Shown one piece after another: positions 43,444 to 51,478 of a DNA stretch of 64,000 nucleotides (position 1 is the stretch's first letter; every line of letters begins with the position of its first letter). Location: assembly GCA_029959325.1 (NCBI GenBank), contig JASCPF010000001.1:1-64000 (forward strand), written 5' to 3'. The notes under the pieces are model-generated. The model saw nothing but the letters and a program-made list of their open reading frames with translations. It had not been told where the DNA came from and ran no database searches. The DNA is from Microbacteriaceae bacterium PS02068 (GTDB taxonomy: Bacteria > Actinomycetota > Actinomycetes > Actinomycetales > Microbacteriaceae). The translations under genes and the position numbers were made by a program.

Positions 43444-44466
43444 TCACTTCTGACACGACGGGCACCAGTAGAGCTTCCGGGCGGCCATCTCTTCGACGAC
43501 GATCTCGGTCCCGCACACGCGACACGGCAGGCCCGCGCGGTGGTAGACCCAGTGGCGGTCGTCGCGGCTGGCCATCGCACGCCGGTAGGCCTCGGGGTCG
43601 AGGTCGTCCATCGTCATCATCTGCCCGGTCTCGACGCCGATCGCCAGCAGCCGCACCCAGTCTCGCCAGATCGCGCGGACGACATCTTCGGGCACGAGCT
43701 TCCCGGGGGTGTGCGGGTCGAGCAGAGCTCGGTACAGCAGCTCAGCGCGGTAGACGTTGCCGATGCCGCTCACGACCCCCTGATCCATCAGCAGCAGGCC
43801 GATGGGCGTGGGCTTGCGGCGGACGATCTGCGTGAACCGCTCTTCGCCCTCGGCGGGGTCGTCGACGAGGGGGTCGGGCCCGAGCCTCGCAATGGTCGCC
43901 TGCACCTGATCGGGGCTCTGCAGCTCGCAGGCGGTGGGCCCGCGCAGGTCGGCGCACGTGCGGTCGGTCAGCAGCCGCAGCCGCACCTGGCCCACAACCG
44001 GCGGCGGCCAGTCCATCAGTTCGTCGTCGTCGAGTCCGCGGGTCTGCTCACTCATGCGCACGCGCCCGCGCGCCCGCCGCGGCGCCCCGATGGAGCTCAG
44101 CGAGTTCTCGCCCGCCGCGTCGAAGACGGGCTCTGCGGATGCCTCGTCGCCGCCTGCCAGGTCGGTTCCCCGCTGGTTGGTCTGTCCCATACGCCCATTG
44201 GCCGACGCGATCGTCGGGTCGACGAGGATCTCACCTGCGAAATCCCACGCGCCGTACATGCCGAGGTGCACGCGCAGCCACAGGTCGCCGTCGAACGCGA
44301 GGAACATCTGTTTGCCGACGGCGCGCACGCCGACGGCCTCGCGGCCATCGAGGAGCGACGCTCCCTCGGCGAAACGGCCCTGCGGGCTGGATGCCGCGAC
44401 GCGCTGCCCCACGATGTTGCGATCGAACTGGCGCGCGATGCGGTGGACGGAATGACCTTCAGGCAT
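43444..44466 (-). CDS. nei: Nei/Fpg-family DNA glycosylase with a linker insert
   Basis: The protein has 340 residues, about 70 more than usual. N-terminal PEGHSVHRIA has the catalytic Pro/Glu; the Ser after PEGH fits endonuclease VIII relatives of actinobacteria. HLGMYGAWDF, GIGNVYRAELL (helix-two-turn-helix) and the C-terminal zinc finger CRVC...CPSC are intact. The extra ~65 residues (about 88-155, many Gly, Ala and Arg) lie in the N-terminal domain. It excises oxidised bases and nicks abasic sites. It shares the strand and spacing of the paiB-like and amidohydrolase genes. Confidence 0.92.
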   Translation of the reverse strand: MPEGHSVHRIARQFDRNIVGQRVAASSPQGRFAEGASLLDGREAVGVRAVGKQMFLAFDGDLWLRVHLGMYGAWDFAGEILVDPTIASANGRMGQTNQRGTDLAGGDEASAEPVFDAAGENSLSSIGAPRRARGRVRMSEQTRGLDDDELMDWPPPVVGQVRLRLLTDRTCADLRGPTACELQSPDQVQATIARLGPDPLVDDPAEGEERFTQIVRRKPTPIGLLLMDQGVVSGIGNVYRAELLYRALLDPHTPGKLVPEDVVRAIWRDWVRLLAIGVETGQMMTMDDLDPEAYRRAMASRDDRHWVYHRAGLPCRVCGTEIVVEEMAARKLYWCPSCQK

Positions 44467-44507
44467 GAGAGAAGAGGCGCATGGAGGGGCTCAGACCAAG
44501 AGGGCGA

Positions 44508-45065
44508 TCAGCCGGCTTCAGGATCGAAGGCGTCCGCCGACTCGCCGCCGCTCGGCGCGCCTTGCGGTGAACCGGCGACCGCGGCGCGCGGGTCGGGCAG
44601 CAGCGTGCCGTCGCTCTCGTACGCGGCGATCTGCGCGATGCGGCGGACGTGCCGCTCTTCGCCCGAGAACGGTGTGGCGATGAAGCGATCGATGAACGTG
44701 ACCGCCTCATCGAACGTGTGCTGGCGGGCACCGATCGCGATGACGTTGGCGTCGTTGTGCTCGCGCGCGAGTTCGGCCGTGGGGATGTTCCAGACGAGGG
44801 CGGCGCGGATGCCCCGCACCTTGTTCGCCGCCATCTGCTCGCCGTTGCCCGACCCGCCGAACACGACACCCAGCGTCTCGATGCCGAGCGCCTGGTCGCG
44901 CACGACCGCCTCGGCCGCACGGATGCAGAATGCCGGGTAGTCATCCAGCGCGTCGTACTCGATCGGACCGTGATCGTGTACGTCGTGCCCCTGCGCCGCG
45001 AGATGGTGCTGCAACTGGGTGGAGAACTCGAGCCCGGCGTGGTCGGTCGCGATGTGGATGCGCAT
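44508..45065 (-). CDS. rpiB: Ribose-5-phosphate isomerase B
   Basis: The protein has 185 residues from ATG 45065. An ATG three codons upstream overlaps the -10 box and is unlikely. MRIHIATDHAGLEF is the N-terminal active-site strand; VVFGGSGNGEQMAANKVRGIRAAL has the phosphate loop with Glu as base in place of Cys, the mycobacterial type. HNDANVIAIGARQH is conserved. It interconverts ribose-5- and ribulose-5-phosphate. The C-terminal ~30 residues are low-complexity. Confidence 0.94.
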   Translation of the reverse strand: MRIHIATDHAGLEFSTQLQHHLAAQGHDVHDHGPIEYDALDDYPAFCIRAAEAVVRDQALGIETLGVVFGGSGNGEQMAANKVRGIRAALVWNIPTAELAREHNDANVIAIGARQHTFDEAVTFIDRFIATPFSGEERHVRRIAQIAAYESDGTLLPDPRAAVAGSPQGAPSGGESADAFDPEAG

Positions 45066-45072
45066 GTCGTCC

Positions 45073-45078
45073 ATCCTA
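45073..45078 (-). promoter_or_regulatory. -10 element of rpiB
   Basis: TAGGAT on the minus strand followed by seven bases and ATG 45065; leaderless. It decides between the two candidate start codons. Confidence 0.55.
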
Positions 45079-45118
45079 GGGACGCCGGATGCTCGAGGAT
45101 CATCGTCGCGAGTCGCGG

Positions 45119-45135
45119 TATGATGGATCCATCAT
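45119..45135. promoter_or_regulatory. ArsR operator and -10 element at arsR-sulP
   Basis: TATGAT (45119-45124) is the -10 box. ATGATGGATCCATCAT (45120-45135) is a 16-bp perfect palindrome spanning the box and the first bases of the ATG at 45134. Binding here would block its own promoter. Confidence 0.65.
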
Positions 45136-45502
45136 GCCATTGACCCAGACGGAGCGACCCCTGTACGAGGTCAAGGCGAACCTCTTCAAGGGGCTCGCCC
45201 ACCCTTTCCGGATCCGCCTTCTCGAACTGCTCGCGGCGGTGCCCGAGCGCAGCGTTGCCGACCTCCAGCGCGAGACCGGCTTGGAGGCCTCGCACCTGTC
45301 GCAGCATCTCTCGGTGCTGCGCCGCCACCGGCTGGTCGAGTCGGAACGCCGTGCCAGCCACGTCTTCTACCGGCTGTCCGATCCGCGGGTCGCTGATCTG
45401 CTGTCTGCGGCGAGAGAGCTGCTCCTCGGCATCCTGAGCGCCGACGGCGATCTGCTGACCGAAGCGCGCGCACTGCCCGCCCTGCCGGCGAGCCGCTCGT
45501 GA
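45134..45502 (+). CDS. ArsR-family repressor of the sulP operon
   Basis: The protein has 122 residues from ATG 45134. Winged helix: LFKGLAHPFRIRLLELLAAV, then VADLQRETGLEASHLSQHLSVLRRHRL (recognition helix with SHLSQHL), then the wing ESERRASHVFYRLSD. No Cys-based metal site is seen; the ELLLGIL dimer helix is present. Its stop overlaps the sulP start (GTGA), so the pair is one operon. The ligand is unknown; relatives beside SulP genes suggest an anion or sulfur signal (inference). Confidence 0.9.
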   Translation: MPLTQTERPLYEVKANLFKGLAHPFRIRLLELLAAVPERSVADLQRETGLEASHLSQHLSVLRRHRLVESERRASHVFYRLSDPRVADLLSAARELLLGILSADGDLLTEARALPALPASRS

Positions 45503-47145
45503 GCGGCCAGTTCCGCCGACTGCTGCCGTCGGTCCGCGATTACGCCGCACTGCCCCGAACCTGGCGCGGCGATCTGCTCGCCGGCCTGACCGTCGGCATC
45601 GTCGCGCTTCCGCTCGCCCTGGGTTTCGGTGTCAGCGCCGGCCTCACCCCCGAAGCAGGGTTGATCACGGCGATCGTCGCCGGCGTGGTCGCTGCGGTGT
45701 TCGGCGGATCGCACGTGCAGGTGTCGGGCCCCACCGGCGCGATGGTCGTCGTCCTGGTGCCGATCGTGGCGACGCAGGGCCCGGGCGCGGTGATCACGGT
45801 GAGCCTGCTGGCGGGCGTGTTCGTCGTCGCGGCCGGTGCGCTGCGGCTCGGTCGCGCCGTCTCGTTCATTCCGTGGCCGGTGATCGAGGGGTTCACGCTC
45901 GGCATCGCCGCCATCATCTTCGCCCAGCAAGTCCCGGCGCTCGTCTCGCCGCACACCGCCGCGGCCTCCGAGCACTCGTCGAACGCGCTCGTCGCCGCGG
46001 TGCAGTCTTTCGGGCGACTCGACCCGGCGTACCTTCTCTGGGCGCTGGGCACCGTCGCGATCGTCGCCGTGTGCATGCTCGGCGCTCCGCGCATCCATCG
46101 AGCGCTGCCCGGCTCGCTCGTCGGGATCATCGTCGTCACCGTGCTGAGCCTCGTCCTTCCGGGCCCGCTCGCGCGCATCGGCGCTCTCCCCGCGACCCTC
46201 CCCGCCCCGGCTCTGCCCCTGCTCGACCCGACGGCGCTCGGATCGCTGGTCGCTCCCGCGCTGACCGTCGCCGCGCTGGCCGCGATCGAGTCGCTGCTGT
46301 CCGGGCGGGTCGCCTCGACTCTCGCCGACACCGGCGAGTTCGATCCCGATCGCGAACTCGTGGGTCAGGGGCTGGCATCCATCGCCTCGTCGCTGTTCGG
46401 CGGGATGCCGGCGACCGGCGCGATCGCCCGCACCGCGGTCAACGTCCGCTCGGGCGGCCGCACCCGCCTCGCGGCGATCACGCACTCGGTCATCCTGCTG
46501 CTGGTCGTCCTCGCCGTCTCGGGCCCGATCGGGCAGATCCCCCTCGCCGCCCTCGCCGGTGTGCTGATGGTCACGGCGGTGCGCATGGTCAATCCGGAGG
46601 CGGTGCGGGCGATCCTCCGTTCCACGCGCGCAGACGCCCTGGCGTTCGTCGTCACGGTGCTGATCACCGTGTCGTTCGACCTCATCGTGGCCGTCGTCAT
46701 CGGGGTCGTCCTGGCCGGTATCGTCGCGCTGCGGAACCTCTCCCGCGGGGCAGACGTCCGCCGCGAGCCCATCGCCGGCACGGCCGAGCCGGGCGACGAG
46801 CGCATCGCCGTGCTCGGACTTCGCGGGCCGCTCTTCTTCGCCGCAGCCGACCGCATCGCCGCCGAAGTCGACGACATCCGGGGCGTGTCGGTGGTGATCC
46901 TGCGGATGAGCCAGCTCGAGCTGGTCGACGCGACCGGCGCCCGCACGCTCGGCGAGATCGTCCAGGCGCTCGAACGTCGTGGTGTCACGGTGCTGATCAA
47001 GGGGGTGCAGCCGCGGCACGAGAGCCTGTTCCGCACGGTCGGCGTCCTCGATGCCCTGCGCGACCATCGCCACCTGTTCACCGACCTTCCCGCCGCGATC
47101 GCGCACGCACGCAGTCACGTGCGGCGCGAAACGGCGACCGCGTAG
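45499..47145 (+). CDS. SulP-family anion transporter with STAS domain
   Basis: The protein has 548 residues from GTG 45499. About 11-14 membrane helices occupy residues 1-410; SulP motifs include GDLLAGLTVGIVALPLALGF (first pore helix), VSGPTGAMVVVL and FGGMPATGAIARTAVNVRSG. The C-terminal STAS domain (about 430-545, ILRMSQLELVDATGARTLGE) is complete. These carriers move sulfate, bicarbonate or other anions; the exact substrate is not clear. Co-transcription with an ArsR repressor is the main context clue. Its stop TAG is part of a TAGGCT box that may serve pepN. Confidence 0.93.
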   Translation: MSGQFRRLLPSVRDYAALPRTWRGDLLAGLTVGIVALPLALGFGVSAGLTPEAGLITAIVAGVVAAVFGGSHVQVSGPTGAMVVVLVPIVATQGPGAVITVSLLAGVFVVAAGALRLGRAVSFIPWPVIEGFTLGIAAIIFAQQVPALVSPHTAAASEHSSNALVAAVQSFGRLDPAYLLWALGTVAIVAVCMLGAPRIHRALPGSLVGIIVVTVLSLVLPGPLARIGALPATLPAPALPLLDPTALGSLVAPALTVAALAAIESLLSGRVASTLADTGEFDPDRELVGQGLASIASSLFGGMPATGAIARTAVNVRSGGRTRLAAITHSVILLLVVLAVSGPIGQIPLAALAGVLMVTAVRMVNPEAVRAILRSTRADALAFVVTVLITVSFDLIVAVVIGVVLAGIVALRNLSRGADVRREPIAGTAEPGDERIAVLGLRGPLFFAAADRIAAEVDDIRGVSVVILRMSQLELVDATGARTLGEIVQALERRGVTVLIKGVQPRHESLFRTVGVLDALRDHRHLFTDLPAAIAHARSHVRRETATA

Positions 47146-47148
47146 GCT
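47143..47148 (+). promoter_or_regulatory. -10 element of pepN
   Basis: TAGGCT overlaps the sulP stop codon. It predicts an mRNA start near 47155 and a ~60-nt leader with a GGGAG ribosome site before GTG 47217. Confidence 0.4.
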
Positions 47149-47216
47149 GGAGCGGTTGCCGTCGGCGCCAGCAGCGCCGCGCCACTTTTCGCACCCTTAT
47201 CCCTGGGAGTACCGCA

Positions 47217-49781
47217 GTGCCTGGACAGAACCTCACCCGCATCGAGGCGCAGGAGCGCCGCGCGATCGTCGACACGCAGTCGTACGACATCGCCCTCGAC
47301 CTGACGAAGGGTGCCGAGGTCTTCGGATCGCGCGCCGTCGTCCGCTTCACCGCCACTCCGGGATCGTCGACGTTCATCGACCTGATCGCCCGGGATATCC
47401 GCGAGATCACCCTCAACGGCGAGGCGATCGACCCGGCATCCGTGTACGCCGACTCGCGCATTGCGCTCGAGAACCTGTCGGCAGACAACGAGCTCATCGT
47501 CGACGCCCACTGCGAATACACGAACACGGGCGAGGGCCTGCACCGCTTCGTCGATCCGGTCGATGGCGAGGTGTATCTCTACTCGCAGTTCGAGGTGCCC
47601 GACTCGCGGCGCGTCTTCGCGGTGTTCGAGCAGCCCGATCTCAAGGCCGAGTTCTCCTTCACGGTGACGGCACCCGCGGCCTGGAAGGTCATCTCCAACT
47701 CCCCCACTCCCGAGCCGGTGCCGGGCGGCCTTTCGACAAGCTCAGGCACCGAGACCGCCACGTGGGCGTTCGAGCCCACCCCGCGCATCTCGTCGTACAT
47801 CACCGCGATCATCGCCGGCCCGTACGAAGAGACTTTCTCGGAGCTCACGAGCGCCTCGGGTCGGGTCATCCCGCTCGGCGTCTATGGCCGCAAGAGCCTC
47901 TGGAAGGACCTCGACGCCGACTACATCTTCGACAAGACCCGCGAGGGCTTCGCGTACTACGAAGAGAAATTCGGCGTGCCGTATCCGTTCGCGAAGTACG
48001 ACCAGCTCTTCGTGCCCGAGTTCAACGCGGGCGCCATGGAGAACGCGGGCGCGGTGACCTTCACCGAGACCTACGTGTTCCGCAGCAAGGTCACCGACGC
48101 CGTCAAGGAGCGCCGCGTCGTCACGATCCTGCACGAGCTCGCGCACATGTGGTTCGGCGACCTCGTCACGATGAAGTGGTGGAACGACCTCTGGCTCAAC
48201 GAGTCGTTCGCCGAATGGGCCTCGACGATCGCGACGGCCGAGGCCACCGAGTGGACCGAGGCGTGGACGACCTTCAACGCGATGGAGAAGACCTGGGCCT
48301 ACCGTCAGGACCAGCTGCCCTCGACCCACCCCGTCGTCGCGCAGATCAACGATCTCGACGACGTGCAGGTCAACTTCGACGGCATCACCTACGCCAAGGG
48401 CGGGTCGGTGCTCAAGCAGCTCGCCGCCTGGGTCGGCATCGAGGCGTTCTTCGCCGGCGTCGGCGCCTACTTCCAGAAGCACCAGTGGGGCAACACCGAG
48501 CTCTCCGACCTGCTCGTCGAGCTCGAGGCCACGAGCGGCCGTGAGCTGTCGACCTGGTCGAAGAAGTGGCTCGAGACGGCCGGCGTGAACACGCTGACGC
48601 CGGAGCTGAAGACGGATGCCACGGGCACCCTCACCCGCTTCGCGATCGTGCAGACGGCGCCCGCCGACTACCCGACGATCCGTCCGCACCGCCTCGGCGT
48701 CGGGTTCTACAGCCTCGAGGGTGACGCGCTCGTGCGCACGCACCACGTCGAGATCGACGTGGACGGCGACCTGACCGACGTGCCCGAGCTGGTCGGTCTC
48801 GCGCAGCCCGACCTCGTGCTGCTCAACGACGAAGACCTCGCCTACGCCAAGATCCGCCTCGACGAGCGCTCGCTGCAGACCGCCATCGCGCACCTGGGCG
48901 GCATCAGCGATCCGCTCGCGCGCTCGCTCGTGTGGGGTGCGGCCTGGGACCAGACGCGGGATGCCGAGGCATCCGCGTCGGACTACATCGACCTCGTGCT
49001 GCGCAACATCGGCGCAGAAACCGAGTCGACGACCGTCCGCACGACGCTCGCCCAGCTGCAGCTCGCGGCGAACTCCTACGTCGCGCCCCACAAGCGCGCC
49101 GCCTCGCGCGAGCGCGTGGCCGACGGACTGTGGAGCCTGGCGCAGGCGGCCGAGGCCGGCAGTGACAGCCAGCTGCAGTTCGTCACGGCGTTCGCCTCGG
49201 CGGCGTCGACACCGTCGCAGTGGGAGCAGGTGCGCGCGCTCCGCGACGGCACGGTCTCGCTGCCGCAGCTCGAGATCGACGCCGACCTCTCGTGGGCGCT
49301 GCTGGTCTCGCTCGCGGCGGGTGGCCTCGTCGAGGCACGCGACATCGACGCCGCGCTCGCGGCAGACAACACCGCGAAGGGCGGCGAGTTCGCGGCGCAG
49401 GCGAAGGCCGCGCTGCCGACGGTGGATGCCAAGCGCGCGGCCTGGTCGTCGCTCATCGACACCGCCGACCTGCCGAACACGGTCGTCCGCTCCGCGGCGC
49501 TCGGGTTCGTGCACCCCGCCGGCGTCGAGGTGCTCGCGTCGTTCGTCGAGCCGTACTTCGACATGCTGCTGCCGATCTGGAACGGACGCTCGTACCAGAT
49601 CGCGAACTACCTCATCACGGGCCTCTTCCCCGCGCCGCTCGCGAGCGTCGAGCTGCGCGACGCGACCCGGGGATGGCTGAGCGTGCACGCCGACGCCCCG
49701 GCCGCTCTGCGTCGCCTCGTGAACGAGAACCTCGCGGGGGTCGAGCGCGCCCTCGCTGTGCAGGAGCGCGACGCGGAGTAG
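47217..49781 (+). CDS. pepN: M1 aminopeptidase N
   Basis: The protein has 854 residues from GTG 47217, with GGGAG upstream; longer in-frame readings cross sulP. The exopeptidase motif GAMENAGAVTF is near residue 270 and the zinc site HELAHMWFGD near 304 with the third ligand in NESFAEW. The C-terminal helical domain is complete. It trims N-terminal residues from peptides in the cytoplasm. At about residues 171-178 the sequence GGLSTSSGTETATW contains a DNA-repeat-encoded insert, the same as in ileS, in the N-terminal beta domain. Confidence 0.96.
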   Translation: MPGQNLTRIEAQERRAIVDTQSYDIALDLTKGAEVFGSRAVVRFTATPGSSTFIDLIARDIREITLNGEAIDPASVYADSRIALENLSADNELIVDAHCEYTNTGEGLHRFVDPVDGEVYLYSQFEVPDSRRVFAVFEQPDLKAEFSFTVTAPAAWKVISNSPTPEPVPGGLSTSSGTETATWAFEPTPRISSYITAIIAGPYEETFSELTSASGRVIPLGVYGRKSLWKDLDADYIFDKTREGFAYYEEKFGVPYPFAKYDQLFVPEFNAGAMENAGAVTFTETYVFRSKVTDAVKERRVVTILHELAHMWFGDLVTMKWWNDLWLNESFAEWASTIATAEATEWTEAWTTFNAMEKTWAYRQDQLPSTHPVVAQINDLDDVQVNFDGITYAKGGSVLKQLAAWVGIEAFFAGVGAYFQKHQWGNTELSDLLVELEATSGRELSTWSKKWLETAGVNTLTPELKTDATGTLTRFAIVQTAPADYPTIRPHRLGVGFYSLEGDALVRTHHVEIDVDGDLTDVPELVGLAQPDLVLLNDEDLAYAKIRLDERSLQTAIAHLGGISDPLARSLVWGAAWDQTRDAEASASDYIDLVLRNIGAETESTTVRTTLAQLQLAANSYVAPHKRAASRERVADGLWSLAQAAEAGSDSQLQFVTAFASAASTPSQWEQVRALRDGTVSLPQLEIDADLSWALLVSLAAGGLVEARDIDAALAADNTAKGGEFAAQAKAALPTVDAKRAAWSSLIDTADLPNTVVRSAALGFVHPAGVEVLASFVEPYFDMLLPIWNGRSYQIANYLITGLFPAPLASVELRDATRGWLSVHADAPAALRRLVNENLAGVERALAVQERDAE
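47729..47750 (+). repeat. STSSGT repeat in pepN
   Basis: CCTTTCGACAAGCTCAGGCA followed by CC; same unit as in ileS with two or three base changes. It reads in frame as LSTSSGT. Confidence 0.8.
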
Positions 49782-49803
49782 TCCGGCCCGGCGCACCACG
49801 CGC

Positions 49804-49839
49804 AGCGCCCCGGCGGTTCTCAGGAGCCGCCGGGGCGCT
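49804..49839 (+). terminator. pepN terminator
   Basis: AGCGCCCCGGCGG/CCGCCGGGGCGCT, 13 perfect pairs, ten-base loop, 22 bases after the pepN stop and just before the mscS promoter. Confidence 0.8.
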
Positions 49840-49845
49840 GCTCGT

Positions 49846-49851
49846 TAGAAT
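49846..49851 (+). promoter_or_regulatory. -10 element of mscS
   Basis: TAGAAT, six bases before ATG 49858; leaderless. Confidence 0.5.
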
Positions 49852-49857
49852 CGATCG

Positions 49858-50991
49858 ATGCCTTCTTCGCTTCTCACCCCCGTCTTCGCGGAGGTCGCAC
49901 CCGACCCGGCGCCCGCCACTGACTTCTGGTCGATCGCTGGCAAAACCGCGACCGAGGCAGGCATCCAGCTGGCCACGGTGGCGGCCATCATCGTCGGGGC
50001 GGCCCTGCTCTCGTGGGTGCTGAGGCTCGTCATCAGGCGCGTCGTGCGCCGCATCGTCGAGGGTGCGAAGACGAAGGCTCATGCCGACGATACGCGCGCG
50101 ATCGAGGTGTCGCCCCTCGCGCAGGTGCGCATCGTCCAGCGCACCCGCACACTGGGATCGATCCTGCAGAACATCGTCAACGTGACGGTCGTGATCATCG
50201 CGCTGCTGCTCATCATCCAGATCCTCAACAAGGACCTGCTCGGCTCGCTCACGCTGCTGACGGCGGCGATCGGCGCGGGCCTCGGTTTCGGCGCGCAGAA
50301 CATCGTCAAGGACGTCCTCAACGGCATCTTCATCGTCGCCGAGGACCAGATCGGCATCGGCGACGTCGTCGACCTGGGGCTCGCGACCGGCATCGTCGAG
50401 TCGGTGTCGGTGCGCATCACGACCGTGCGGGATGTCAACGGCACACTGTGGTTCGTGCGCAACGGCGAGGTGCTGCGCATCGGCAACATGTCGATGGGCT
50501 GGTCGCGTGTGATCGTCGACCTCGCCGTGCCCGCCGACGCCGACATCGACGAGGTCGAGAAGGTGATGCTCGCCACTGCGAAGACCCTGGCGAAGGACGC
50601 GAAGTGGCGCTCCCGTGTGCTCGAGCAGCCCGAGATCTGGGGCCTCGAGTCGATCTCGGGCGATGCCCTCGTCATCCGGCTCGTCATGAAGACGCGTGTC
50701 GGCGCGAAGGACGATGTCGCCCGCGAGCTGCGCATGCGCCTCAAGCACGCGATCGACGCGCTCGGCATCGCCCTGCCGCAGCTGAACTCGATCACCCTCA
50801 CCGGCCTCGAGGGCGCGCAGCGCATCCGCGGCGCGAACCCGCCGAAGACCAAGCCGGTGCCCACCGCCGACGCGCCGCCGACGACGAAGAAGCCGGCCAA
50901 GGCGCCCCGGTCGGCCAAGGTCGACCCGGACCCGGTGTGGAAGCCGAAGCAGGATGCCTCGCCCCACCCTGACACGGAGTCGCCCTCATGA
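49858..50991 (+). CDS. mscS: Small-conductance mechanosensitive channel (MscS)
   Basis: The protein has 377 residues. Membrane helices at about 38-60 and 92-125, then the pore helix TM3 with the Ala/Gly pattern LLTAAIGAGLGFGAQNIVKDVLNGIFIV (split 129-156). The cytoplasmic beta domain has IGIGDVVDLG and GLATGIVESVSVRITTVRD and the NGEVLRIGN block. It opens on hypo-osmotic shock. The C-terminal ~50 residues are Pro/Lys-rich and unstructured. It overlaps the truncated haemoglobin gene by four bases. Confidence 0.95.
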   Translation: MPSSLLTPVFAEVAPDPAPATDFWSIAGKTATEAGIQLATVAAIIVGAALLSWVLRLVIRRVVRRIVEGAKTKAHADDTRAIEVSPLAQVRIVQRTRTLGSILQNIVNVTVVIIALLLIIQILNKDLLGSLTLLTAAIGAGLGFGAQNIVKDVLNGIFIVAEDQIGIGDVVDLGLATGIVESVSVRITTVRDVNGTLWFVRNGEVLRIGNMSMGWSRVIVDLAVPADADIDEVEKVMLATAKTLAKDAKWRSRVLEQPEIWGLESISGDALVIRLVMKTRVGAKDDVARELRMRLKHAIDALGIALPQLNSITLTGLEGAQRIRGANPPKTKPVPTADAPPTTKKPAKAPRSAKVDPDPVWKPKQDASPHPDTESPS

Positions 50992-51443
50992 CCGAGGTTC
51001 GGCCGTCGAGCTTCTACGACGAGGTCGGTGGGCACGACACGTTCGTGCGTCTGGTCGACGCCTTCTATCGCGGGGTCGCCACCGACGAGGTCCTGAAGCC
51101 GATGTACCCCGAAGAAGATCTCGGCCCCGCCGCCGTGCGGCTCACGATGTTCCTCGAGCAGTACTGGGGCGGACCATCCGCCTACAGCGAGCAGCGCGGT
51201 CACCCGCGCCTGCGCATGCGCCACATGCCGTTCCACGTGAACCCTGATGCGCGTGACCGCTGGCTGGCCCACATGCACGCGGCCGTCGATGAACTCGGTT
51301 TGTCGCCGCTGCACGAAGCCACCCTGTGGGACTACCTGCAACGAGCCGCGCATGCGATGGTGAACACCTTCGAACCGACGGGCATCGGCCCGTCACGACC
51401 CGCAGGATCCTCCGCGCTGCCGGTGCATCCCGACACCGCGTAG
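50988..51443 (+). CDS. glbO: Truncated haemoglobin, group II (trHbO type)
   Basis: The protein has 151 residues. SSFYDEVGGHDTFVRLVDAFYRGVA and LKPMYPEEDLGPAAVRLTMFLEQYWGGP are the 2-on-2 globin A-E helices; HPRLRMRHMPFHV has the proximal His region, and the distal Tyr (FYDEVGG... / QYWGGP Trp and Tyr) is in the trHbO pattern. It binds O2/NO/CO. The C-terminal ~25 residues are disordered. Its ATG overlaps the mscS stop (ATGA). Confidence 0.93.
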   Translation: MTEVRPSSFYDEVGGHDTFVRLVDAFYRGVATDEVLKPMYPEEDLGPAAVRLTMFLEQYWGGPSAYSEQRGHPRLRMRHMPFHVNPDARDRWLAHMHAAVDELGLSPLHEATLWDYLQRAAHAMVNTFEPTGIGPSRPAGSSALPVHPDTA

Positions 51444-51478
51444 CCGCCGAACTCCCCCACACGACGAAGGAGTCGCCC

